A stretch of DNA of 61,958 nucleotides from Gemmatimonadota bacterium (GTDB lineage Bacteria; Gemmatimonadota; Gemmatimonadetes; Longimicrobiales; Gaopeijiaceae): contig JAPPGI010000177.1 in assembly GCA_028874985.1 (NCBI GenBank), positions 1 to 61,958 on the forward strand, in the 5' to 3' direction. Of the stretch, positions 7,979 through 16,010 are shown piece by piece (the first letter of the stretch is position 1; the number at the start of each line of letters is the position of its first letter). The position numbers were made by a program, and so were the translations under genes. The notes under the pieces were generated by a model. It was not told the origin of the DNA, did no database searches, and saw nothing but the letters and a program-made list of their open reading frames with translations.

Positions 7979-10900
7979 TCAAGGAGGCGGCGACCCGGGT
8001 CGCGACGCCTCGCGCATCCGCCTCACCTCCTCCAGCCCCTCCAGCGACCGGTTCTTCAGCGCGTAGTCGAGCGGCGTCCAGCCGTCTTCGTCGCGCGCGC
8101 TCGGATCGGCACCCAGCCGCAGGAGCAGGGGGAAGACGGCGGGGTGCCGCAGCGCGGCGGCGTGAAGCGGGGTTCGGCCGGCCCCGTCCGGGAGCTCCAG
8201 GTTTCCCCCGGCGCGCACCAGAGCCTCCACGACCGCGGCGTTCCAGGTGGGGTGGTCCCGGCCCATGCGATCCGAGGCCAGCCAGAGCGGGGTGCGGTCG
8301 TTCGCCCTGCGGCCGGAGGGCACGTGTCCGTCGCGGTCCCGCGCATTCACATGGGCGCCGCCGGCAATGAGCGCGTTCACGATCCCGGGATGGGCGCTGT
8401 ACCAGGCAGCCTTGTGCAGCGGTGCGTGACCGTTGGGGTCGGGCGCGTTCACGTCGGCCCCGGCCTCCAGCAGCAGGTTCAGCACCGCCGGGTTCGAGTT
8501 CGCGCGGGCGGCCACGTGGAGCGGTGTTTCACCTGTCCACGAAACGGCGTGCACGTCCGCCCCGGCCTCCAGCAGGAGTGCGGTGACGGCGGGGTTCGCG
8601 TTCGTGGCCGCCTGGTGCAGCGGGGTGTACCCCTCCCTGCTCCGCGCCTCGAGGTCCGCTCCCGCCCCGACCAGGGCGGCGGCGACGCCGGGCTCCGGAT
8701 TCTGCCCGGCCGCGAGGTGCAGCGGCGTCCAGCTCCAGCCGTGGTCGACCAGGAAGCCGGCCGCCCAGGCGTCGACATCCGCGCCGGCTTCCAGCAGGGC
8801 CCGCACCACCCCCGCGGTACCGTGCTCGGCGGTGGTGTGAAGGGGCGTGTAGCGCCGGAGGCCGTGGCGTCCGTGCACATCCGCCCCGGCCTGCAGCAGA
8901 ACGGAGATGACGGCGGTGTCGGGCGTCCGCGCGGCGGCGTGGAAGAACGGCCTTATGGAGAAGGAGCTGTCGACCAGGGCGCGGGCGTCCGCTCCGTCCG
9001 CGAGGCAGCCGGCCACGATTTCGGCGGTGGCGACCGCGAAGAAGCTCTCCGCGCCCCAGCGCTCGCAGGCGGCCGGGTCGGCCGAATTCCCCGCACTGTC
9101 CCGGGCGGCCGGATCGGCACCAAGCCGCAACAGGGTGGGAACCCTCGCCGGGTCGGGGTGATAGCCGGAGCCCCAATGCGCGAGATGCAGGGGAGTCCGG
9201 CCCTCGTGGTCACGCGCGTCGAGGTCGGCGCCGGCCGCCGCCAGAAGGGGCATCACGGTGCTGTTCCTGCCCAGTGCCCGCGCCGCCGCATGCAGCGGCG
9301 TCGAACCCCCGTGGTCGCGCGCATTCGGGTCGGCTCCCGCATCCAGCAGCGCCGATGTCACGGTCACAAGGGCCGACTCGGCGTACGCATGGGACCAGAA
9401 GACGGCACGGTGCAGCGGGGTCCTGCCCTTTTCGTCCCGTGCGTTCACGTTCGCCCCCGCGGCCACCAACTCGCGCAGGACGTTCTCGAAATCGGCGCAG
9501 CAGCCGATCGTGGAGACCATCCCCGCCAGGGGCGTGACGCCCTCCAGGCCGGGTGCGTCGATAGGGACGCCGCTCTCCACGCACCCCTTCACGCTCTCAG
9601 CCGGCGCGTTGGCGAGAAAACTCCATGATCGGAATGGATTGCCACCACCGTCCCAATAGCACACGGGATCGGCGATCCTTCCGGCGTTGTCGCGCGCTTC
9701 CGGGTCGGCGCCGAGTTCCACCAGCTTGGCGATGGCCGCGAAGTTGCTGCGCGCACGGGCCTTGTGCAGCGGTGTCTGCCCCAGGCCGTTCCTGGCGTCG
9801 ACGTCCGCGCCGGCCCGCACGAGCCCGGACACCAGGACCGTGTCGGGACGTCCGGCCGCCAGGTGCAGCGGCGTGTCGCCTTGCCCGTTGCGCACGTTCG
9901 GGTCCGCGTCCGCCTCCAGCAACGCGAAGGTACGCGACCGCCAGGTTGGCTCCTCACGGTACCGGGGAGGGCTCCGGTGTCCCCTCGAGGACACGGCAAG
10001 ATGCAGGGGCGTACTGGCATCTTCGTCCGGGCCGTCGACATCCAGCCCGGCCGCCGCCAGCAGGGTGATGATCTCGGGGCTCGAGGCCTCGGCGGCAGCA
10101 TGCAGAGCCGACCGGGCGCGGTAGGATCTCGCGTGAATGTCGGCTCCCGCCGCCAGGAGTGCGCGGATCAGCGCCGGATCCGCGTTGTAGGTGGCCAGAT
10201 GCAGTGCGGTCGTGCCGTATTCGCCCCCTGCGTTGGGATCCGCGCCCAGTGCCAGCAGTCGCAACGCAAACTCGGAGGCGGCCCCCACCGGGCGGTTTTC
10301 TGACAGGGTCTCCAGCAACGGCGTATTTCCGTCCGAATCGGCAGCGTTCACGCCGGCGCCCGCTTCCAGCAGAGCGTTGGCCGGTGCTTCGTTGATTCCC
10401 GTATTCCGCCCGTGCCCGAGGGCATACAGAAGGGGAGTGCCGTAACCGCCGGCTCCGGCGTCGACCTCGGCCCCGGCATCGAGCAGCGCGGTCACGATCT
10501 CCGCGCCCTCGTTGCGGGCGGCGGAGTGCAGCGGCGTGGCGCCGAGGCCCGCCAGCGCGTGGATGTCGGCCCCGGCCCGCAGCAGGAGTCTCACAATGGC
10601 CGGCCTCTCGCTCCGGGCGGCCTCGTGGAGTGGAGCGGTTCCGTCGGCGCTGCGTGCCTTCACGTCCGCACCCGCCCGGATGAGCAGTGCGATGACCGAC
10701 GTGTCCGCTTTTGCCGCCGCATGGTGCAGGATCGTCTTGCCGTCGCCGTCGCGCGCGTGTACGTCCGAGCCCCGCGCCAGGCAGCGCTCGAAGCCGGTGA
10801 GGAGGGCCAGCCGGGCGAAGACAGCCGTGTTCCAGTTCAGGCAGCCGGTCGGGTCGGCGAACCGGCCGTGATGATCGGTGGCCACCGGGTCGGCGCCCGA

Positions 10901-11401
10901 CAGCAGCAACGCCCGGACGACGGCGGGATTGGGGTTCCGCCAGGCCGAGTGCAGGGGCGTTTGGCGGTGGGCGTTCCGCGCGCCGATGTCCGCGCCGGAC
11001 GCCACCAGCGCGTCGACGATGCCGGGCGTGGGATTCAGGGCCGCAGCCGTGTGCAGCGGAGTGCTGCCGTTGCTGGTGCGCAGATTGGGGTCCGCGCCGG
11101 CGTCCGCGACAAGGGCGATGACGAGGGGGTCGGTCGCGTATTCGGCGGCGAGGAGAATCGCGCTTCTGTAGGGAGAAGGATTGTGGGGATTCGCGCCCGC
11201 CTGGAGACACTCCCGCACAAGCGAGGCCGACGCCGACTTGAAGAAGGTCCGCGTGCTCCAGTCGTCGCAGGTGGGTTGGGTGGTGGTCGATGCGGCGGGC
11301 ATATGTGCCGGGTCCGTCCCGGGGTGCGGGGTGGGGGCGCCCGCGCAGGCCGCGACGAGAAGGAAGGCCGGCGACTTGATCGCGATGACGGTCGGTCTCA
11401 C
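7979..11401 (-). CDS. Ankyrin-repeat lipoprotein 3 of 4
   Basis: A 1140-residue paralogue starting at GTG 11401 with GGGAG seven bases upstream. The signal peptide ends in LLVAAC with lipobox Cys19. The mature part opens with PTCDDWS and carries the four Cys-pair modules: N-terminal, then near residues 186 (CLNW), 580 (CYWDGG) and 778 (CERW), separated by canonical ankyrin repeats (TPLHLAA, GADVNARD). It lies 24 bp downstream of gene 4 and its stop is 57 bp before the start of gene 2, so the array is probably one transcription unit. The conserved Cys in an exported protein suggest structural disulfides. Function beyond protein binding is unknown. Confidence 0.9.
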   Translation of the reverse strand: MRPTVIAIKSPAFLLVAACAGAPTPHPGTDPAHMPAASTTTQPTCDDWSTRTFFKSASASLVRECLQAGANPHNPSPYRSAILLAAEYATDPLVIALVADAGADPNLRTSNGSTPLHTAAALNPTPGIVDALVASGADIGARNAHRQTPLHSAWRNPNPAVVRALLLSGADPVATDHHGRFADPTGCLNWNTAVFARLALLTGFERCLARGSDVHARDGDGKTILHHAAAKADTSVIALLIRAGADVKARSADGTAPLHEAARSERPAIVRLLLRAGADIHALAGLGATPLHSAARNEGAEIVTALLDAGAEVDAGAGGYGTPLLYALGHGRNTGINEAPANALLEAGAGVNAADSDGNTPLLETLSENRPVGAASEFALRLLALGADPNAGGEYGTTALHLATYNADPALIRALLAAGADIHARSYRARSALHAAAEASSPEIITLLAAAGLDVDGPDEDASTPLHLAVSSRGHRSPPRYREEPTWRSRTFALLEADADPNVRNGQGDTPLHLAAGRPDTVLVSGLVRAGADVDARNGLGQTPLHKARARSNFAAIAKLVELGADPEARDNAGRIADPVCYWDGGGNPFRSWSFLANAPAESVKGCVESGVPIDAPGLEGVTPLAGMVSTIGCCADFENVLRELVAAGANVNARDEKGRTPLHRAVFWSHAYAESALVTVTSALLDAGADPNARDHGGSTPLHAAARALGRNSTVMPLLAAAGADLDARDHEGRTPLHLAHWGSGYHPDPARVPTLLRLGADPAARDSAGNSADPAACERWGAESFFAVATAEIVAGCLADGADARALVDSSFSIRPFFHAAARTPDTAVISVLLQAGADVHGRHGLRRYTPLHTTAEHGTAGVVRALLEAGADVDAWAAGFLVDHGWSWTPLHLAAGQNPEPGVAAALVGAGADLEARSREGYTPLHQAATNANPAVTALLLEAGADVHAVSWTGETPLHVAARANSNPAVLNLLLEAGADVNAPDPNGHAPLHKAAWYSAHPGIVNALIAGGAHVNARDRDGHVPSGRRANDRTPLWLASDRMGRDHPTWNAAVVEALVRAGGNLELPDGAGRTPLHAAALRHPAVFPLLLRLGADPSARDEDGWTPLDYALKNRSLEGLEEVRRMREASRPGSPPP

Positions 11402-11425
11402 GGTCTACTCCCTGTCAACTGTATA

Positions 11426-11475
11426 TTACTTCTTGTCAACCGGAGTTGACATTTTTACCCGCTCCCACGGCTGAA
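11426..11475 (-). repeat. Gene-end repeat with GTCAAC palindrome
   Basis: The 3' end of ankyrin gene 4 and the spacer before gene 3. It contains GTCAAC-CGGA-GTTGAC (11435-11450), a perfect 6-bp inverted repeat, and a further GTCAAC at 11413-11418. The related but degraded sequence lies at 4426-4475. The inverted repeat could be a weak hairpin between two genes of the array or a relic of the duplication; no regulator is implied by the sequence itself. Confidence 0.4.
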
Positions 11476-14400
11476 GCGCTTCATTCTCCCTCGCGTAGTC
11501 CATCGGTGTCTTCCACCTGGCGTCGCGGGCTTCCGGATCGGAGCCCAGCCGCAGGAGCAGCGGGACGACGTCGGGCCTCCGAAGCGCTGCCCGGTGCAGC
11601 ACGGTGCGCCCGTCAAGGTCGGTCAGCTCCAGGTCCGCGCCCGCGCGCGCAAGCGCCTCGATCACGGCAGGGTGTCCGTCGTTGCGAACCGCCAGGTACA
11701 GGGGTGACAGGTGGGTGGCGGGCGCGGACGCGGAGTCGATGCGTACGAGCGTTCCCCGCCCGTCTACATCCGCGCCCGCCGCGACGAGTGCCGCTACGCT
11801 GGCCGGAACTGCCCAGTAGAGGGGAGTCAGGTTGCCGGACCATCCCCAGTGGGACCAGTCGCTGTTCTCTCCGCGTGCATTCGGGTCGGCTCCGGCTTCC
11901 AGCAGGAGGGCGAGCACCGCCGTGTTCGGGTTCGCGGCGGCGTGGTGGAGCGGCGTGTCCCCGTCGAACATCCGGGCGTTCACGTTGGCGCCGGCCTCCA
12001 GCAGGAGCTTCGCCACCTCGGGGTTCGGGTTCCGTGCGGCCGTGTGCAGCGGAGTGCCGCCCCATAGCGAGGGTGCGTTGACGTGGGCGCCGGCTGCGAG
12101 GAGCAGGGCGGCGACATCCGGATTCGGATTGGACGCCGCACGGTGCAGGGGGGTCCGGTTCCCCCGGGAATCGAAGGAAGGGCCGAGCTCCCTCCCCCTT
12201 GCGTGCGGGTCCGCCCCCGCCTGAAGCAGAGCCCGCACGGCGGCGGGGGTGCCGAATTCGGCGGCCTCGTGAAGGGGCGTGTAGCCGAATCTGTCGCGAA
12301 CATGCACATCCGTCCCCGCTTCCACCAGGACGCTGATCACTGCGGAATCCCGCGCGTGGACGGAAGCCAGGTGCAGCAGCGTGGGCCATTTGCGGTATTC
12401 CATTCTCGGCCATGGGTTCGGGTCGGCGCCCGCCTCGAGGCAGGCGGTCACGATGTCGACGCTGGCCGCGGCGAAGAAGGTCGCGGTCCCCCAACGCTCG
12501 CAGGTCGTGGGATCGGCCAGGTTCCCCGCGCGATCCCGCGCGGTCGGATCCGCCCCGGCTCCCAGCAGCCTCATCACGGTGGCCGGCCGGTCCGCTCCCA
12601 GGGCCACATGCAGCGGCGTCCGCCCGTCGCTCATTCGGGCATCCACCTCCGCGCCGGCCTCCACCAGGGCGGTGACGGCGTGAGCGCGCTCCGCCCTTCC
12701 AAGCACTCTCCGGTGTCGCGAAGCGGCAACATGCAGCGGGGTCTCGCCCAGGTGCGTGCGGGCGTTCACGTCCGCGTCCGCCTGCAACAGGAGCTGCAGG
12801 ATCGTGTCCTCCTCAGTTGCCAGCGCGGCGATGTGCATAGGAGTCCAACCCTGCGAATTGCGCGCGTTCACATCGGCACCCGCACCCACCAGCGCAGCTG
12901 CGGCGACCTTGGCGCGGGCACCGCCCCAGGCGACCGCGTGGAGCGGTGTTTCCGCATCGTCGTCGGTCACGTTGGGATCCGCCCCCGCCGCGACGAGGAG
13001 GGCGATCTTCTCGGGAACGCCCCGCTCGCGCCGGAAACCTCCATCGGCCAGGTCCACCAGCAGAGGGAATCGACCGGACCAGCGGGGGCCGTCCACCCGG
13101 GCACCGGCCTCCAGACAGTCGCGCACACTTTCGAGGGGGGCCCACCCCAGAAACCACCCATCCAGATCGCACATGGGCGCGTCCCTCCGATCGACGTTCT
13201 GCGAAACCGGGGCGACGCCTTCCGAACCGGGGGCGGCCCTCTCGGGTCCTGGACCGGCCCCGAGCGCGAGCAGCCTGCGGGCGCCCGCCGGGTTGCCGGT
13301 CTTGCGGGCCACGTCGAGCGGGGTCTCGCCGTTCCCGTTGAGCGTGTTCACACCGGCCCCGGCGCTGGCCAGCAGGGAAACCACGGCCGTGTCCCCGCCC
13401 GCAGCCGCCAGGTGCAGGGGCGTGTCGCCCTTCGCGTCCTGAACATCCGGATTCGCCCCCGCCTCCAGCAGCGCGGCCACGCGCACGTCGGCACCATCCC
13501 CGGGGACCGCCTTGTGCAGCGGCAGCGAACCATCCGCCGGGCTCCGGCTGTTGACCTCCGCTCCGGCCGCCACGAGGAGCCGGATGACCTCGGGTTCGGC
13601 GGATTCGGCGGCGGCTTCGATTGCCGATTCCCCGTATTCCGTCAGGGCGTTCGGATCCGCGCCGGCCGCCAGCAGGGCACCGACCAGTGTCGCGCCTCCG
13701 TATTGCGCAGCCCTGTAGAGCGGCGTTATTCCATACTCGCCGCGCTGGTCGGCGTTCGCGCCGGCCGCCAGCAACTGAAGAGCCAGTTCCGTCGCGGTCG
13801 CCGGTGCCGAACGCAGTCGCCTGAGAGCCTTCGTCAACGGCGTACCACCATACTTTTCCGCCGCATCGGTGTCCGCGCCAGCCTCCAGCAAGACCGACAC
13901 GGTGGCCGGGTTCCGGCCCTCCACCGCGTTGTGGAGCGGCGTGGTCCCGCCGCTGTTGCGTGCATTCACGTATGCGCCGAACGCCAGCATCCGCGCCGTG
14001 ACAACCGCATCCAGCGAGGCGGCGCCGTGGAGGGCGGTGTTTCCGTGCTGGTCGCGCGCGAACACGTCCGCGCCTTCCTCCAGGCATCGCGCATAGTCGT
14101 CGGGGGTCGCGGCGCGACGGAAGTTCGACGTGTGCCAGTCCCCGCAGTAGGTGGGGCTGGCGATCCGGTCGATATCGTCGCTCCCGAGACCACGGGCCCC
14201 CAACCGCACCAGTTCGCGCATGACCGCCACTCGATTCGTGCCCAGGTCGCCGAGACGGCTGCCGGCCCGGGCCACTTCCAGCGGCGTCTTGCCGGAGGGG
14301 CCGGGAAGATTGGGGTCGGCCCCCGCCTCCACCAGGGCGGTGACGACGGCCGGGTCGCCGGAGATCGCCGCCACGTGGAGTGGGGCGACGCCGTCCCGGT

Positions 14401-14959
14401 CCCTGGCGTTCGGATCCACACCGGCTTCCACCAGCGCGGCAATGACCCCGACATGTCTGGAGTTCCGGTCGGCGGCCTCGTGCAGAGGGGTCAGGCCATC
14501 CCAGGTCCGGGCATGCGCATCCGCGCCCGCGGCGACGAGCAGCGAGATGACGGCCGGATGCGGCGTCTCTCCCGCCGCGACGAAGAGGGGGGGCAGGGGG
14601 TAAAGGCCCGGGGCCCCGTTGGGGTCCGCGCCCGCCAGGAGGCACTCGCCTACGTCCTCCGGCGAGGCCTGGCGGAAGAAGGCCTGCGTGCCCCAGTTGG
14701 CGCAGGTGGTGTCGGCGGGGTTGGGGGGTTCCGTGTGTGGGAAGGCGCCGGCGAAAGACGTAGTTGGGTACCCAATCCGCTGGCTGATGGCCTGGACCGT
14801 TGGGATGTGGGCGGGTGCGAGCGGGGGGTCCGCCGGCGAGGCGCCCGCGCAGGCCGCGGCCAGGAAGGGGGTGAGGCCGAGGAGAGGGCTCCGGCGGAAG
14901 CCGGCCGGAAGTGTTTGAAGGGGGAGTTGTCCACGGGCTGCAGGCACGGACTGTCTCAT
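11426..14959 (-). CDS. Ankyrin-repeat lipoprotein 4 of 4, first gene of the array
   Basis: About 1177 residues from ATG 14959, chosen because AAGGAGGAAG lies directly upstream; a longer frame reaches 15049 without such a site. The signal ends PFLAAACAGA, a lipobox, after an unusually long n-region. The mature part has a Thr/Pro linker, then TTCANWG, the first Cys-pair module. Others are near residues 271 (CGDW), 595 (CDLDGWFLGW, more divergent) and 817 (CERWGTATFF). Ankyrin repeats fill the rest. The C-terminal tail (VKMSTPVDKK) is intact only here. It is more divergent than the other three and heads the leftward unit, with a promoter candidate about 100 bp upstream. Confidence 0.88.
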   Translation of the reverse strand: MRQSVPAARGQLPLQTLPAGFRRSPLLGLTPFLAAACAGASPADPPLAPAHIPTVQAISQRIGYPTTSFAGAFPHTEPPNPADTTCANWGTQAFFRQASPEDVGECLLAGADPNGAPGLYPLPPLFVAAGETPHPAVISLLVAAGADAHARTWDGLTPLHEAADRNSRHVGVIAALVEAGVDPNARDRDGVAPLHVAAISGDPAVVTALVEAGADPNLPGPSGKTPLEVARAGSRLGDLGTNRVAVMRELVRLGARGLGSDDIDRIASPTYCGDWHTSNFRRAATPDDYARCLEEGADVFARDQHGNTALHGAASLDAVVTARMLAFGAYVNARNSGGTTPLHNAVEGRNPATVSVLLEAGADTDAAEKYGGTPLTKALRRLRSAPATATELALQLLAAGANADQRGEYGITPLYRAAQYGGATLVGALLAAGADPNALTEYGESAIEAAAESAEPEVIRLLVAAGAEVNSRSPADGSLPLHKAVPGDGADVRVAALLEAGANPDVQDAKGDTPLHLAAAGGDTAVVSLLASAGAGVNTLNGNGETPLDVARKTGNPAGARRLLALGAGPGPERAAPGSEGVAPVSQNVDRRDAPMCDLDGWFLGWAPLESVRDCLEAGARVDGPRWSGRFPLLVDLADGGFRRERGVPEKIALLVAAGADPNVTDDDAETPLHAVAWGGARAKVAAAALVGAGADVNARNSQGWTPMHIAALATEEDTILQLLLQADADVNARTHLGETPLHVAASRHRRVLGRAERAHAVTALVEAGAEVDARMSDGRTPLHVALGADRPATVMRLLGAGADPTARDRAGNLADPTTCERWGTATFFAAASVDIVTACLEAGADPNPWPRMEYRKWPTLLHLASVHARDSAVISVLVEAGTDVHVRDRFGYTPLHEAAEFGTPAAVRALLQAGADPHARGRELGPSFDSRGNRTPLHRAASNPNPDVAALLLAAGAHVNAPSLWGGTPLHTAARNPNPEVAKLLLEAGANVNARMFDGDTPLHHAAANPNTAVLALLLEAGADPNARGENSDWSHWGWSGNLTPLYWAVPASVAALVAAGADVDGRGTLVRIDSASAPATHLSPLYLAVRNDGHPAVIEALARAGADLELTDLDGRTVLHRAALRRPDVVPLLLRLGSDPEARDARWKTPMDYARENEALQPWERVKMSTPVDKK

Positions 14960-15059
14960 GCTTCCTCCTTGGCCCAGCGGCATCGGCCGGGCCGAAGATC
15001 CGGAACGGCTACGCGGAATCCTCCGCTTCCACATGTTCACCAGCTCCATTGATCATCCC

Positions 15060-15068
15060 ATAATACCA
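15060..15068 (-). promoter_or_regulatory. Extended -10 candidate for the ankyrin array
   Basis: On the minus strand TGGTATTAT reads as an extended -10 element (TG-N-TATTAT) about 100 bases upstream of the start of ankyrin gene 4. No good -35 box is seen 17 bp further up, which is tolerated by extended -10 promoters. The AT-rich hexamer stands out in GC-rich DNA. Confidence 0.35.
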
Positions 15069-15199
15069 CCCGGCCATCCGGCTCGCCGCGCCCAACCGTG
15101 CGGCTGTGGCCAAGGGGACACGCTCATCGTGGAGCCATGGACACGGGACGCGCGCCGGGGGAAGGTTTCGGCGCCGGTCCCATTCTTGCGCTGGCACGC

Positions 15200-15491
15200 C
15201 CGTGGACAGAATCCCCCCGGCGCTCCCCTCGACGCTGGGGATGCCGCATGGTTCCAGCCCACGGAGGAGCCGGAGTCGGGGTTGCCGGACCGGTGGAGCG
15301 TATTCGGCACCGAGGGAAGGTGGCTGGGCACCCTGCCCGAGCTCGATTACCCGGTACGCTTCAACATGTTCGTGTCCTGCCATTGGCGGTTCTCGCCCTG
15401 CTGGATCGACCGGGACTTCTTCCTGGCCGTCAGGCGTGATGGGGTGGGGGTGGAGCGGGTGGAGGGGTACCGGATCCGGCGCAACGGGTAG
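15200..15491 (+). pseudogene. C-terminal relic of a 6-bladed beta-propeller protein
   Basis: The plus-strand frame ending at 15491 contains DRWSVFGTEGRWLGTLPEL and ends VRRDGVGVERVEGYRIRR. This resembles the last blade of the 6-bladed beta-propeller proteins common in Gemmatimonadota, which typically end with WSVFD-GRWLGT and, further on, GVEHVRLY-like segments. Upstream sequence in this frame does not look like propeller blades, and the frame runs back into the start region of the oppositely oriented ankyrin gene. I therefore treat it as a truncated remnant, not a working gene. The family match is from memory of conserved residues. Confidence 0.5.
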
Positions 15492-16010
15492 CGGGGACGG
15501 CTCGCCCCAGTGAAATGTCCACGCCTCCGGCCGGGTCAACGAGCCCCAGCGCTTGCGCCCGCTCGGTTTCCGTTGGATCATAGCAGGACGAAAAAATGCC
15601 TGGATGGCAGGGGTTCGGATCGAAGCCCCATCACTGCATCCCGCAGCCCATACGAGAGCCGTCCCTGCCATCCAGGCGAAAACCGCCCAAATCCCTGCAT
15701 TCGCGCGTCGGAACCCCCACCGAGCCCCCGGATTTGGGATACAGATGCGTATGTGGCCATATACCACCCTTGGTCAAAAAGGTTCCCCACCTAGCCCGGC
15801 CGGGTGGAATGAGTTCCCGGAAACCGCGAAAAACCTTGCGATTCGCTTCCCCCCGGAAGCCGGATCCGCATCCAGTCGCCGGCGGCCGTGGAACGGATTC
15901 CGCGGCGTTCGGCCTGGATCCCGGAAGCTCCGGGGACGGGTGTGGACGGTGAGTCCGGATAGCCCCGGTGAGTCGTCAGCCCTCCTGGCCGGGTGTCGTT
16001 CAGGGAGCGG
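15492..16010. other. Intergenic region with one large hairpin, no gene
   Basis: No reading frame here is credible. Short minus-strand frames across 15578-15790 are Arg/Gly-rich and simply read through the inverted repeat. The notable content is the 15-bp perfect inverted repeat at 15598-15677. The rest, next to the stop of the BTAD regulator at 16011, shows nothing I can interpret. Confidence 0.5.
15590..15677 (-). terminator. Large stem-loop followed by U-run
   Basis: GCCTGGATGGCAGGG (15598-15612) and CCCTGCCATCCAGGC (15663-15677) are perfect inverted repeats 50 bases apart. On the minus strand the stem is followed immediately by ATTTTTT (15592-15598), the pattern of an intrinsic terminator. 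The 50-base loop is much longer than usual and has its own pairing potential, so a small structured RNA ending here is also possible. It lies about 330 bases downstream of the regulator operon. Confidence 0.45.

Noticed and set aside
11405-11450. TTGACA-like boxes before ankyrin gene 3
   Set aside because: The spacing to any -10-like hexamer is about 8 bp, too short for a promoter, and part of it is coding sequence of gene 4.
15009-15767. 252-residue minus-strand open frame
   Set aside because: It crosses both the propeller relic and the large inverted repeat and has no start site or known motif.
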